From contig JAQUAB010000002.1 in assembly GCA_028687475.1 (NCBI GenBank), positions 62,001 to 126,000 on the forward strand: a stretch of 64,000 nucleotides of DNA, written 5' to 3'. A program made the position numbers and the translations under genes. Each line of letters starts with the position of its first letter. Position 1 is the stretch's first letter. Origin of the DNA: Candidatus Gracilibacteria bacterium (GTDB taxonomy: Bacteria > Patescibacteriota > Gracilibacteria > BD1-5 > UBA2023). Shown here one piece after another: positions 10,298 through 21,550 of the stretch. The notes beneath the pieces were generated by a model. That model saw only the letters and a program-made list of their open reading frames with translations. It was not told where the DNA came from and ran no database searches.

Positions 10298-11065
10298 ATG
10301 ATAAGTATTCATATAGATCATGGGAATCCGATGAATACACTTCTGGATAATCCATTTACTCAGGCCATGAAGACACTCTGAATGAGTATGAAGAAGCCGA
10401 AAAAAATTATTATACTATCCGCACATTGGCTCACAGAAGGGGAATGAGTAGAAATATGAAGTCATCCAGAACCACCGATGATATACGATATGCATGGTTT
10501 CCCTCCTGAACTGTATGAGGTTCAATACGGGGTGAACACAGATTCTGAAGATATGAGTAAACTTTCAGAAATCCTCTCAAAAAATGGAATACAAAATATA
10601 TTCAATGAAAAAAGAGGGATTGATCATGGTGTTTGGAGTGTTCTCATACACCTTTTCCCAAATGCCGAAGTTCCCATTATTCCTATTTCTGTGAATTATG
10701 ATGCAAATCCGGAATTTCACTTCGAGCTTGGAAAGATTCTTGCAGAGCATTTTGATGATAATACACTCTTCATATCAAGTGGAAATATCGTTCATAACCT
10801 TTCTCGGATTGATTGGGATGGTTCCAGAACCCCACAATGGGCAGGAGAGTTCGATACGAAAGTAGAAGAAATCGCAAAAAATAGAGATCGAAAAAAGATT
10901 ATTGATTACAAAAATATCCCTGGATCATCTATATCTGTACCCACTCCAGACCATTTCTATCCGTTTATAAGCTTCATCGGTGCAAGCGAAGAAAGAGCTA
11001 TAGAATCATTATACAATGGCTTTGAACTTGGCAGTATTTCTACTCGAATCTACAAAAACTTCTAA
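10298..11065 (+). CDS. LigB/DODA-type extradiol dioxygenase-like protein
   Basis: 255 aa. Matches the 4,5-DOPA-dioxygenase (YgiD) branch of class III extradiol dioxygenases: an N-terminal HIDHGNPM (the family has SHGSPM), ILSAHWLT, YDMHGFPPELYEV, RGIDHGVWSVLIHLFP, SSGNIVHNLS and TPDHFYPFI, in the right order, with His residues of the iron/zinc site present. Three TGA codons near the N terminus are Gly, so a standard-code reading would start only at residue 61. Physiological substrate unknown; several members of this family act as cleavage enzymes of catechols. Shares a short divergent promoter region with dnaE. Confidence 0.85.
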
Positions 11066-11068
11066 AAT

Positions 11069-11097
11069 TTGCATTTTCAAAAAAAGAATGCTAGAGT
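11069..11097 (+). promoter_or_regulatory. Promoter, TTGCAT-17-TAGAGT
   Basis: TTGCAT at 11069-11074 and TAGAGT at 11092-11097, 17-bp spacer, 27 bp before the ATG at 11125. Downstream TATTAT-like bases could also serve as -10. Confidence 0.4.
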
Positions 11098-11124
11098 ATA
11101 TGAGTATTATTTAATTTTATTCAT

Positions 11125-12069
11125 ATGGGACTCTTTGATGACATCCTGAAAAAACCTCAGGAAACAACACCTTCTGATACTACTGAACAGGGAAGTACAA
11201 CATCGGGAACTGGAGGAAATCCACCAACTGATGACACAAGTATCACCGGTATGCCAGAATTTATGATCGAGAAAACGGAGGAAAAATCTCTGTTCGAGAA
11301 TCCTGTAAATGAAAGTATGCCAACAGAATCTGCTAGTATTTCTCCAGAAACGCCTGCAGTATCTCCAATCATAAATAAAGTCGAAGAATCATCTCCGATT
11401 GTTCCCATAGAAACAGGAACTGACTCAATCGTTATCAATACAATAGAGGTAGAACCTACGATAACTGTAGAGGAAAATATGATTTCTCCAGAAACACCTG
11501 CACCTGTGGTAACTCCCCTCGAGTCGACTGAAACATCAAATAATGATATTTTTGCTTTCGGGAACACAGAAGAATCAACAGAAAAACTTACTGAAAACAC
11601 TGTAAAACTAAGTTCAGATATGGAAGACGTGCTTCATCTTCGGGAATTTCTCTCGAAATCTATCGAGAATGTCGATACAATGGTTGCAGATATTGATACG
11701 ACTCATGCTGCCAAAGTTCAAGAAGCCGAATGATACAAGAAAGAAAAAGAACGTTTTGCAGAGCTCGAAGAAAATACATATGCAGAAATAGCTCGTCTCG
11801 ACTCTGAGAAATCACAAACCCTTCATGTACGTGAACTTCTTGAAGCAGAACTCTCAGGAAATCCAAAAATGAAGACCGATTCCGACTCGGAAAAGTCACA
11901 AAACACTGTAGAAACAACTCTCACCAATATTGCTGTACAAAATACCGTCACAGAAACAATAAAGAAAAAAACCGAGAATGATTCAGAAGATGAGAAAGCT
12001 GCTGCAAAAAAAACAAAGAAAGAAAAAGCTTCATCGGAAGATGCCTCTCCTATTCCATCTCTTGTATAA
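11125..12069 (+). CDS. Acidic Ser/Thr/Glu-rich protein with N-terminal MGLFDDIL
   Basis: 314 aa. Not a known family. After a short amphipathic start (MGLFDDILKK) come about 150 residues of low-complexity Thr/Ser/Pro/Glu sequence, then a predicted coiled coil (about 175-255: repeated LREFLSKSIENVD, KEKERFAELEENTYAEIARL), and a Lys/Ala/Glu-rich tail. No signal peptide or membrane helix, so likely cytoplasmic and extended. The protein at 39325-40035 has the same layout and begins MGLFDNLF. One TGA (EAE-G-YKK) is Gly. Could be a scaffold or partner-binding protein; function unknown. Confidence 0.7.
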
Positions 12070-12082
12070 ACATCTCCTCACG

Positions 12083-12117
12083 AAAATACTCCCCAGAAAT
12101 TCTGAGGAGTATTTTTT
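12083..12117. terminator. Bidirectional terminator
   Basis: AATACTCC ... GGAGTATT stem followed by TTTTTT on the plus strand, between the stop of the gene at 11125 and the convergent rpoD stop, which it overlaps. Confidence 0.7.
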
Positions 12118-13537
12118 AGTTAAAGAATCTGATACGATCAGCACTTGGATGGGTACGAAGCTTATCGAGAGTTTTTGCTTCGATCTGACGTACGCGTTCA
12201 CGTGTCACTCAGAATTCTTTCCCAACTTCTTCCAGTGTATGCATCTCACCACCATCGAGCCCGAATCGCATGACGATAATCTTTTTCTCACGAGGAGTGA
12301 GAAAGTCGAGCATCTCATAGAGATTTTCCTTGAGAATAGAAAGGTTTGTTGCTTTTTCTGGAGTGAGGTATTTGTCATCTTCAACGAAATCCCCGAGAGT
12401 TGTGTCTTCCTCACCACCAACTGGAGAATCGAGAGAAAGAATATCTTGAGAGATACGCATAATCTGACGGACTTTGCGAACATCCATCTCAAGCTCGAGT
12501 GCGAGCTCCTCCATGAGTGGCTCACGTGCGAGCTCTTGTGTGAGGCGACGATAGGTGTGGTTGAATTTGTTGATCGTCTCCACCATATGCACTGGAACAC
12601 GGATAGTACGAGCCTGATCAGCAATAGCACGAGTGACTCATTGACGGATCCACCATGTTGCATACGTCGAGAACTTGAATCCACGATCTGGATCGAACTT
12701 ATCTACCGCACGAAAGAGTCCAACATTTCCTTCCTGAACCAGATCGAGCAGACCCAGTCCACGACCCATATACTTTTTCGCAATCGAGACAACGAGACGA
12801 AGATTCGCTTCAGCGAGACGTTTTCTTGCTTCCTGATCTCACTTCTGAATGAGACGACCAAGACGAACTTCTTCTTCCGCATCGATGAGAGGAAAGCGGC
12901 CAATCTCATTCAGATACATTCGGATAGAATCATCCGAAATCTCTGAGAGATCCACTTCTTCTTTTTTCTTTCCTGCATCCTTGAACATCTCATCATGATC
13001 CAGAGAATCAACGAGTTCGATACCGAGTTTTGCGAGCCGAGCAAATACTTCATCCATGAGTTCGATATCGTCTCCGAGTGGAAGTGCACTCATAACCTCA
13101 TCATAGACAAGTTTTCCTTCTACTTTTCCTTTCTTGAAAAGGAGCTGAATATCTTCCGTCATGCCATCAAGAAATTCTTGAGGAACCGTCACATCGAGAA
13201 ATTTTTTGAGGTTTTTCTTTCTACGTTTGTCAGTGAAGAAATCTTTCGGACCGACATAGCCATCCTCATCAGCATCTTCTCCCTCCTCAATCAGAGAATC
13301 CTCTTCTTCAAAATCATCATCGAATGCATCATCGAATGTATGTTCTTCTGTCGCAATGGAATCGTCCATTCATGGATGATCATGATCAGAAAAATCACTC
13401 TTTTGTTTTTTTGATTTTTCCACTGGAGGTTGAGCCATATTTTCTCCAGGAAGCGGGAAATCCAGAGCGCTGATATCTATACTTGTGAGATCTACCTCTT
13501 CTGCAGCACCATCCTGTTGTTGTTTTTTTGAAGCCAT
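12116..13537 (-). CDS. rpoD: RNA polymerase primary sigma factor (sigma-70)
   Basis: 473 aa. Regions 1.2 to 4.2 are all visible: region 1.2 ([17 protein letters not shown]), region 2 ([58 protein letters not shown]), region 3 ([16 protein letters not shown]) and region 4 ([42 protein letters not shown]). The N-terminal 160 residues are very acidic and low in complexity, as region 1.1 often is. TGA gives Gly at WIRQ-G-VTRA, LIQK-G-DQ and others. It follows dnaG by 15 bp, the classical dnaG-rpoD pairing. Confidence 0.97.
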
Positions 13538-13552
13538 AATAAAAATACAATA

Positions 13553-15268
13553 CTATTGAAATATACTTTGAGAAAGTCAAAGAGATCGAGCCTTAAGAAT
13601 GAACGACAAATTTTGGCGTCGGTATTCCTCCTCTACAGGATTTAGGTTTTCGAGAACTCTTTGTCGTTCCTGGATAAGCAAAGTGGTATGAAGTTGTTTT
13701 ATGAGATCGATACATGCCTTTTCGATAAAGGTTCGATCATCATCAGGATGTGATTGTTCGATAGAGAGAGTGATGATTTTGAGTCGCTCTTGAATATCTG
13801 GTTCAAGTGTCTTGTTGGATAAGACATCAAAAAGTAGCGAAAAATTCCTCTCTCTTGAAAGGTCGTCAGTAGTATATCGAAATTCACGAAAAAACAAGTC
13901 AAAAAGTGAATAATGTGAAATATATCCTGCAAGAAGCTCGAAAGGAGTAAATGGTTCTGGTTTTTCTATGATTTGTTCCTCGGAAACAGAATCATATTTT
14001 TCTGTTTTTTTCATGCGAGCCGATTGCATTGCTTTTTTATATTCAGCAAAAATGGCTTCTTTGCCCACTTTGAGCATTTCGGAAATCTCATGAATATGCA
14101 TATCGATCTCGATCTGGGAACGAAGTGGCAGGAGAAATTCGAGACACTTTTCGATCAGTTTTTTCTTGCCAATAGTAGTCGAAATATCAAACTGACGTTT
14201 TCCTTCAAGCAAATAGAATGCAATAGGGGAGAGGGCACCATCCTTGAGATCGAGATAATTGTTTCCTGATTTTATATATCCGTCTGGGTCTTTCCCATTC
14301 GGAATGCGAATGACGCGGATTTCCATGTCTTCATTCACGAGATTTTCTATAGAAGAAAATGTTGCCTTTACACCAGCATCATCAGAATCAAGGGAAAGAT
14401 AAATAACTTTCGCGAAACGTTTCAGTGCACGAATATGATCCTTCGTCAATGCAGTACCACTGATTCCGACTACATTATCGACTCCTGCTTGATGAAGTGC
14501 AATTGTATCCATCTGTCATTCGACAATAAATACTTCTCCTGATTTTGCGATGGATTGTTTCGCAAGATGCATGCCATAGAGAATAGCACTTTTGTCGAAA
14601 ATATTCGAGGCAGGGGAGTTCAGATATTTCGGAAGAGCATTATCGAGAACACGACCGGTGAAAGCCACTACATGTCCCATACTATTCGCAATCGGAAAAG
14701 TGATTCGGCCAAAGAATTTATCCCGTCATTCTGAGACGAAAAGTCCAGAATCAATGATAAAATTCGGCATATATTCCTTTTCCTTCAGATAAAACCAGAG
14801 ATCTCGCGGACTCGTCGAACATCCGAGTTGGAATTTCTTGATAGTTTCGAGTGAGATAGAACGATCCAAGAGATAGTTCAGATATTTCTCATTTTCTTTC
14901 TGAAACAATGCTTCGTGATACCAGAGTGCTGCATCACGATAGAGTGCATATATATCTTCTCATTTTTCTTGTCGTTCCTTCATGAAGTCGGTCTTGAACT
15001 CGATTCCTGCTTCTTTCGCGAGAATCCCAACTGCTTCCCGGAAATCAATTTTCTCCATCTCCATCAGAAAACGAATGGGCCCACCTCATTTTCCACACGA
15101 GAAACAATGACAGATATTCTTGCTCGGAGAAATAACGAATGACGGAGTTTTTTCACTGTGAAAAGGACACAGTCATTTATAATTCACTCCAGCCTTTTTC
15201 GTCTGGACATACCGATTCACCACATCAAGAATATTGATACGGGATTCTATGTCTTGGGAAAGTGACAT
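13553..15268 (-). CDS. dnaG: DNA primase
   Basis: 571 aa. N-terminal CHC2 zinc finger (CPFHSEKTPS, then CHCFSCGKGG), RNA polymerase domain, and a TOPRIM core with VEGQMDT and the SLDSDDAG acidic motif; a helical C-terminal region for helicase contact follows. Makes RNA primers at the fork. TGA encodes Gly in both the zinc ribbon (CGK-G-GG) and the TOPRIM motif (VE-G-QMD), so a standard reading would break the gene into three pieces. The ATG directly follows the TAA of the upstream gene (TAAATG), so the two are translationally linked. Confidence 0.96.
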
Positions 15269-16909
15269 TTATTCGTTTTTAATAATAAATTCTATATTAT
15301 CCATATTCGACGAAACATGTGACATCCAGAATGGAGAAAAACGGATACTGACCTCACGAACATGTCATTCATTGATAAGCCGAGTGATAGCTTCATTCTC
15401 AGGAAGTCCAGCGATGATTACCTTCATTCTTCGGGTCATTTCATTACTCGCATTTTCGAGATCATACGTGATAGTAGCATTCATTTCCATGGTTGCCTTG
15501 ATACTTGAATCATCGTCTGCACGACTGACAATATTCGTTAATCGCAGAGTATCATCATGTATTCCGAGTTCCTTATCTGTTCCGTAGAGAAGTTTTTCTC
15601 GAAAAATAGATGTGAGATAATCTACAGTAGCTTTTCGATCATAGACGAGCGCCGTAACATTCAGTGTTCATTTGAGCTCAATATCATCGGCAAGATCTCC
15701 GATTTTTTTGCCTCATTGGATATCGATCAATTCTCCACTCAGTGTCACAGTATCACCCATGAGAAGCGCATACTGTTCGCCTCATTTTGTATTGGACTCA
15801 TCGATCCATGTCTGAAGTTTTGTGCGAGCAACACGGGAAAGTTGCTCATGCATGATGCCCTTGAATTTTTGCACTTCAGCCTCAGTAACAACATGAATCT
15901 TCGGGTCTGTTCCACCATTGAAAGCTTCCTTTGCTTTTGCATATACTTTATCACGATTGAATTTGAGTCCTGGAATAGAAAAAATCGTATCAATAGGTAC
16001 ATTCCCTCGGGATCATATAACTTTTCCTGATTCATCAGAAGGGTCTGCACGGAGAAGAACATCGACAGTACCAATTTGTGTAATACCATTTTCGGTTCGT
16101 GATTTCGGAACATTCACCCACGAATCAGTACGAAATACAATTCCGTCTTCCGTGATAAAACGAGTATTTGGCTTCAGTGCCTGATCTGTTGTGAGCTCAT
16201 TATAAATAGTCACTGTTCATTGTGCACTGGTTGCAGAATTTGCATCGATAGTATCGAGCGAAAACTTCATAACATGCTCAATCGGAAGTGTTAATTTCTT
16301 CATGCTCATGGTATTTTTTGATTGTACCAAAGATCCTGTATTCTGAGAAAAAACAATATTCGCGCTGATAGGACGAACAGAAATCTGTGGCGTCACATAT
16401 ACATACGTCTTCGAAACAGTAAAATAGAAAATAAATAACAGGAGCGAAAGTGACATAATCAATCCACTCACAATGAGAAACATATTTGGAGAAGCCTTCT
16501 TCATCTTATAGAGCGGGATTTTTTCTTTTTTGCGAATAAAAAGAAACTTCATATAGGAAACTCATCTTTTGAGTTCATATACGAAATATTCCCACATAGT
16601 GAAGTTGTGTTTCAGGAGATTATTCGCTCCAAATTCTCGATCGAATTCGGCAGAAATCCCAGAAACAATAGCGTTAATAGAAGCGGAACGAGCCATTTCT
16701 ACTTGGTGTTCGTGTCGGAGAATCAGTTTGAATTGATCGACTTTAAAACGTTTCGCAAGGACAAAAAAAACATCGCGCGTCAATGGAAAAGATACTTCAC
16801 TCATATCTACCGTGAGAGGAAGTGGTTTTTCTTTGATTCCTGTCTGAATCAATTTTATGGATTCGAAAAGAGAAGCAGTTTTTGGAATGATGATTTTACT
16901 CGTTTGCAT
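15269..16909 (-). CDS. Single-pass membrane protein, CPR 'baseplate J-like' type
   Basis: 546 aa. Read as one gene through TGA: a cytoplasmic N-terminal domain of about 115 residues (VDMSEVSFPLTRDVFFVLAK), a basic stretch, one membrane helix (about 142-165) and a large extracytoplasmic part. The latter has GTVTIYNEL, RFITEDGIVF and NVPIDTIFSIPG segments that resemble CPR proteins annotated as baseplate J-like. The role is unknown; it may be an envelope or pilus-associated structural protein. It sits between the ftsA-like gene (12-bp gap) and dnaG (0-bp gap), clearly one operon. Start is ATG at 16907-16909. Confidence 0.65.
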
Positions 16910-16921
16910 AGAAAAGATATT

Positions 16922-18121
16922 TTATTCGTAATTATAGAGAACGTATCGAAGAATTCGTATCAATGGATCTTTTTTCGTCACGAGAAGTTCCTCTGCGAGT
17001 ATTCCCAATGCGTAACACATGATAAAATCAGAATCAACTTTTCTTTCAGGAACTTTTGCGAGTTCGAGTCATTTTATATCAGTTTTGTATGTAGTATGAA
17101 ATGTATCATAAAACATACTTCTATATTTCTCATTCCGAAATATTCATCCAGAGAGAAAAATATTTTTCATATTGATTACTTCTTTTTCTTTCGAAAGCAG
17201 TGCCAAAGTAACATCCGCTACATACTGAAAGAATTCCGAAATAATCGTATTTCTTATCTTCATATTCTCATCATTTTCACTACAAAGTATATTTTCTATT
17301 TCGAGGTATGTTTTATCTTCGAACGCCTGAGACAGCATTTCGAGAAGCATTTTTGTACCAAACGGAAACGTCTCAAAAGAAAGGATTTCATTTTTCGCTT
17401 CAAAGACAATCGTTGTATGCATCAACCCAATATCGAGATATATATTTCCTTCAGAAGAATAGTTACTTCGTTCGACGATTTTCGAGAAAAGAAGGGGAGT
17501 CGGAACAACAGAAATCGTACGCTTCCCAAGACTGGATATAATCGAACGCATAATATTGAACTCGCTCGATGGAACAAAAACATTCAGAACCTTAATTCGC
17601 ACATTTCCTCCGGAAAAACCAAGAGGATTCATCACCTTCTTGCCATCGATAGTGATCGACGTGAGTGTACTCGATACCAATCGTACATCATCATGAATAA
17701 TTCCATATTGTTTTTTTGATTTTTCTTTTGCCCGTTCCAGAGATTCGTGTTCTATTTTCTTAATCATGGAATCGATCTCTTCCATAGTAATCGTCGAATC
17801 TTTATCTGATCGAATATATTGTGTCGTGATAGCATCGAAAATTGTCACCTCTGGAGAAAATGCAAGAATAATATCATCAGGAATGGTATCAATCTTCGCT
17901 GCAGCTTCTACAATAGCACGTTCGATTGTCAGAGCAACTCCTTGCAAATCTGTAATAGAACCGTCGAGAAAATTTTTCCGATTCTGCCGAACGCTCGCTT
18001 TCCCTTTGAGAATGAGTTCTCATGATTCCAGTTCATATATAGCAGCACGAACACGATATGAACCGAGATCGATAGCAATGAATCGATTGTATTCGTGAAT
18101 ATGTGCAAAACGGAAACTCAT
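16922..18121 (-). CDS. ftsA: FtsA-like actin-fold ATPase
   Basis: 399 aa. Actin-like phosphate 1 motif IAIDLGSYRVRA near the N terminus, the FtsA-specific 1C (SHS2) subdomain recognisable by KVMNPLGFSGGNVRIKVLNVFV (FtsA has KNPVGLSG), phosphate 2 NIYLDIGLMHTTIVF and adenosine motif IFLSGGIFRN. FtsA tethers FtsZ to the membrane; here the C-terminal end (IRILRYVLYNYE) could be a weak amphipathic anchor. PilM, a relative, lacks a 1C domain of this sort, so FtsA is preferred, but no ftsZ is near. First gene of the operon leading to dnaG and rpoD. Start ATG at 18121; longer in-frame sequence upstream has no better start. Confidence 0.7.
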
Positions 18122-18262
18122 GAAATACAAAAAATTACAAAAAAGATGCGATATATTTTTCTCTATTTTCGCTCTACGAGCATACTGAAATAATAAAAAA
18201 TGCAAGAATTTCCTCGAATATCTACGAATTCTTTTTCGTCATCTGCAATCGTGTTCCAAAAA

Positions 18263-18291
18263 TTGCAAAAAGAAAAAGAATATGCTACATT
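18263..18291 (+). promoter_or_regulatory. Promoter, TTGCAA-17-TACATT
   Basis: TTGCAA at 18263-18268 and TACATT at 18286-18291, 17-bp spacer, upstream of the channel gene at 18351. Confidence 0.45.
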
Positions 18292-18350
18292 ATGAAGAGT
18301 TGACAGATATATCATCTATATACTTAATACCAAATTCTTGCACTTATTTT

Positions 18351-19208
18351 ATGAAAACTCGTATATCTCATCTCTGGTATCTCTTGTCATGGATACTCTC
18401 AACCGCCTTCATAGTTGTAGTATATCATATGATTACAGAATCGGATATATTTCGATTCGGACCAAATGTATGGACATATATCGATCAGGGATATATTGCA
18501 CTCCTCGGTTTCTTTATTATCCTTATCATCACCAATATTGTAAGCCTCATATTCCATGAAGTTCAGTATGCTTTTTCCATGAATTATCTCATGATTCGGA
18601 AATTTCTCCCAATTATTCGTTTTCTCGTGATTCTTGTTATTTGGATTATCTGAAGTTTGATCGTACTGCAAACCATTGGATTCAACACGAATGGACTTCT
18701 CGCTGGAGCTGGAATCGGATGAGTCATGTTCGCACTCGCGAGCAAAGATCTCGTAGCCAATCTTCTCGGAAGTCTCTCCATCATCATGAGTAAAACATTC
18801 GAAATCGGGGAAACGATTCGAGTCAAAAATCTCGAAGGAATCGTCGAAGAAATCAATCTCAACTATACAAAAATCATGAGCACAGATGGAAAAGTTGTGT
18901 TTATGCCAAATAAAGTGCTCAATACAGAACAATTAGAAAATCTTTCACGAAGAAGATTTTATGTGTATACATTCAAAATTCCGTTCAAGAAAAACTCAGG
19001 GAATTCAGAAAAAGTGAAAGATGCTTTGATGCTCATCGAGGGAAAAATCGCGGAATATTCACCCATAAAAGTAACCATAACTACAGAAATCCCGAATGCG
19101 AATGATCTCCTCTATGTCATCAGTGTGAATGTTCCCGAAGAAAATGAAGAATTCGAAAAAGATATACAGAATTTTCTCATTCCTTATATTTTCTCACCAG
19201 AAAAATAG
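18351..19208 (+). CDS. Small-conductance mechanosensitive channel (MscS family)
   Basis: 285 aa. Three N-terminal helices, then the pore-lining TM3 region TNGLLAGAGIGGVMFALASKDLVANLLGS, followed by the beta domain motifs MSKTFEIGETIRV, GIVEEINLNYTKI and VFMPNKVL-TEQLENLS typical of MscS. It should open under membrane tension to release solutes. TGA gives Gly at WII-G-SL and GIG-G-VM, the second in the glycine-rich pore helix. Starting at 18351 (MKTRIS) places the first helix correctly; the longer reading from 18282 would add a non-hydrophobic extension across the promoter. Confidence 0.9.
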
Positions 19209-19211
19209 TTC

Positions 19212-20267
19212 CTAACGAATCAGTCAAAACGTCAGTGCCACTACCGCGAGGATCATCCCTATAAGCCATAATCGCATAACAATAGTCTCTTCTTTCCAGC
19301 CAATTGCCTCCAGATGATGATGAAATGGCGCAATTCGGAACACTTTTTTTCCATTTCTGAATTTCTTCGAGAGAAGTTGGATGATGACAGAAAGTGCTTC
19401 GAAAATAAAAATTCCACTCGCAATCACGAGAACGAGAAGTGTATCAGTCATGAATGCAATCACAGCAAGTGTTGCACCGAGAGAAAGAGATCAGACGTCA
19501 CCCATAAATACTTGTGCTGGACGTATATTGAACCACAGAAAAGCAATCAGTGCTCCAACAATGATAAGACAAAATGCTGTAAGAATGAACAGTCATTTCG
19601 AATATGAAATAAATCCATATATCGTGTAAGAGAAGAGAAGAAGTCATCCTGCGAGCCCATCCAGTCCGTCAGTAAAATTCACACTATTTGCAGTGGCAAC
19701 CAGGACAAAAACAAAAAGTGGAATATAAAACCATCCAATATCAACTCATCCGAGAAATGGAATATGGACAGTGGAGTATCCGAGTTTGACATAGAACCAA
19801 TATGCACCAACCAATCCAAAAATGATCAAGAGAGTCATTTTTACTCGCGCTGAGAGTCATTTTGTTCTTCCGATTTCACGAACATTCAGATAGTCATCCA
19901 CAAGCCCAATAATACCAACACTAAAAAAGGTAAATAATACAATATATGTCTCATTACGATTCCAGAGACTATATTTGAAACTGAATCCCAATATTGAATC
20001 CATCCATGGAGCTAGGTTCTGGGCAAGAATCGAGAGCAGTACAAGCACCAAAACAGATAGAAGAATCATAATAGCCCCCATAGTAGGCGTTCCTGTTTTT
20101 GCTCCATGGAGCAAAAAAAACTCTTTTGCTTTTCCAATAAGTGCCTCTTCTCGAATCTGTTTTCCTATTTTGTATTTCTTCAGCAGCATGATCCCGTGAG
20201 GCATCATGAGAAAGGTAATAGCAAAAGATAGAACCAATGAACCAAGAATAAATATTTGATCTACCAT
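19212..20267 (-). CDS. mraY: Phospho-N-acetylmuramoyl-pentapeptide transferase
   Basis: 351 aa, about ten membrane helices. Moves phospho-MurNAc-pentapeptide onto undecaprenyl phosphate to make lipid I. Family motifs: [16 protein letters not shown] with the paired catalytic Asp, [26 protein letters not shown] and PFHHHLE. No other mur gene is next to it, unlike the dcw cluster of most bacteria. TGA at 19857 gives Gly in RTK-G-LSAR, the loop that is KKQ-GL in relatives, and another ends just before the TAG stop. Start ATG at 20267. Confidence 0.95.
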
Positions 20268-20362
20268 AAAAATACGTAAAAAGATAGTCGAAGTATATGA
20301 AAATCTATTTTTTTGCAAGACAGGAATCTTGCATATATTTTGTATACAGTACATATTGATTA

Positions 20363-20399
20363 TTTCCGCATCCAGAAGCGGTTTCCGCATCCAGAAGCG
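20363..20399. repeat. 19-bp tandem duplication
   Basis: TTTCCGCATCCAGAAGCG occurs twice in a row (20363-20380 and 20382-20399), separated by one G, upstream of mraY. No larger array. Confidence 0.8.
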
Positions 20400-20488
20400 A
20401 AAACAAGAAATAGTGATATTTTAGCTCTACAAAGCGCAAAAAAATAGTATTGACAGAAGGGGAATCGAGAAAAAAGGGAAAAAAAATT

Positions 20489-20516
20489 TTGCAATTCTAA
20501 AAGTCTTTCTTATAAT
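20489..20516 (+). promoter_or_regulatory. HU gene promoter, TTGCAA-16-TATAAT
   Basis: TTGCAA at 20489-20494 and a perfect TATAAT at 20511-20516, 16-bp spacer. The leader of about 28 nt ends in TTAACTTTTTCACCT before the ATG; no Shine-Dalgarno sequence despite this being a gene expected to be highly expressed. Confidence 0.65.
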
Positions 20517-20550
20517 CGGTCTTGTCCTTTATTTCTTAACTTTTTCACCT

Positions 20551-20823
20551 ATGAAAAAGCAGGACTTTATCAAGTCAGTAGCAGCTAAGGCTGGTCTCAG
20601 TCAGGATGCTGTTGCAAAATCTCTCGGTGCTATGATCGAGGTTATTACTAAGTCACTCAAGAAGGGTGAGGAAGTAAATGTTACAGGTTTCGGTGCATGG
20701 AAGGTATCTCAGCGTGCTGCTCGTAACGGTGTAAACCCAAAGACAGGTGCTAAGATTAAGATTCCTGCTATGAAGACTCCTGTCTTCCGTGCTGGTAAGA
20801 CTCTCAAGGAAGCTGTTAGATAG
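20551..20823 (+). CDS. HU/IHF family DNA-binding protein
   Basis: 90 aa, standard length. Histone-like protein that bends and compacts DNA as a dimer. MKKQDFIKSVAAKAGLSQDAV opens the helical dimer part, EEVNVTGFGAWKVSQRAARNGVNPKTGAKI is the HU signature at the base of the DNA-binding arm, and VFRAGKTLKEAV closes it. It lacks internal TGA and uses more GGT, GCT and AAG codons than its neighbours, as strongly expressed genes do. Followed by two terminator hairpins. Confidence 0.95.
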   Translation: MKKQDFIKSVAAKAGLSQDAVAKSLGAMIEVITKSLKKGEEVNVTGFGAWKVSQRAARNGVNPKTGAKIKIPAMKTPVFRAGKTLKEAVR

Positions 20824-20830
20824 TTTCTCA

Positions 20831-20857
20831 AAAACATCCCCAAGGGGATGTTTTTTT
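20831..20857 (+). terminator. Terminator of the HU gene
   Basis: ACATCCCC/GGGGATGT stem with a two-base loop followed by a run of seven T. Confidence 0.85.
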
Positions 20858-20858
20858 G

Positions 20859-20886
20859 TCCTAGGAAAATATCCTAGGATTTTTTT
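20859..20886 (+). terminator. Second hairpin behind HU
   Basis: Two copies of the palindrome TCCTAGGA (20859-20866 and 20872-20879) form an 8-bp stem followed by seven T; a tandem back-up terminator. Confidence 0.65.
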
Positions 20887-20977
20887 GAAAAAATATTCAA
20901 TAAAACTCATCATTTTTTGTCTTTTTCAGGAAAAAGGTATATATTGAAACCAGTATATTTTTCTCTTTTGCTTTTTC

Positions 20978-21505
20978 ATGGCTGAGCTCAATATCGCGCA
21001 TAAAGATTATAATGAGGCAATGAAATATATTCTCTCAAACATTGAAGATATTACTCATGTTCATTGTAATATATATTTCTGAGTCGACTATAGCCAGTCA
21101 AAAATTATTCGGGATTTTGTCGGGAAAATTTTCGATGCACACCACATTCATACACGCTGGAGATGACGTTTTATTCTGATTACTGATGAACTTATCAATA
21201 ATGCTATCGAACATGGAAGTGCAAAAAATGATCTCGATGTATGTGTTATCCATGCGGAAAAATGAGATGATAAGCGCTTTCATATTTCCCTAGAAGTCCA
21301 AGATACAGGAAATGGAAAAGATTCAGGTAGAGTACAAGATATATGAAAAATCATGGAGACACACACACGACATAAATGAGTCTATATGGGAAAGCGTGGT
21401 CGTTGACTGTTTCATATCACAGAAAAACTTGTTGATAGTCTCACTTTTTCAAAAAGCCCTATAGGATGACTGGCGGTTCGAATCGAAAAAACTATCAATG
21501 TGTAA
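20978..21505 (+). CDS. RsbW-like GHKL ATPase / anti-sigma regulatory factor domain
   Basis: 175 aa. GHKL ATPase with an N box (ITDELINNAIEHGS), a G1 box (LEVQDTGNGKDS) and a G2-like box (GKRGRGLFHITEKLVDSL). Stand-alone domains of this size act as serine kinases or anti-sigma factors in partner-switching systems. No anti-anti-sigma (STAS) or PP2C gene lies beside it; the primary sigma gene is 7 kb away. Eight TGA codons are Gly, including two in the nucleotide-binding G2 region, which argues strongly for the recoding. Target not known. Confidence 0.75.
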
Positions 21506-21550
21506 AGAAATCACAAGAAAGAGTTCTTATTGTCTTGAAAATCTGAGAAA

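Noticed and set aside
20363-20399. Start of a CRISPR array
   Set aside because: Only two copies in direct contact with a one-base gap and no spacers; no cas genes.
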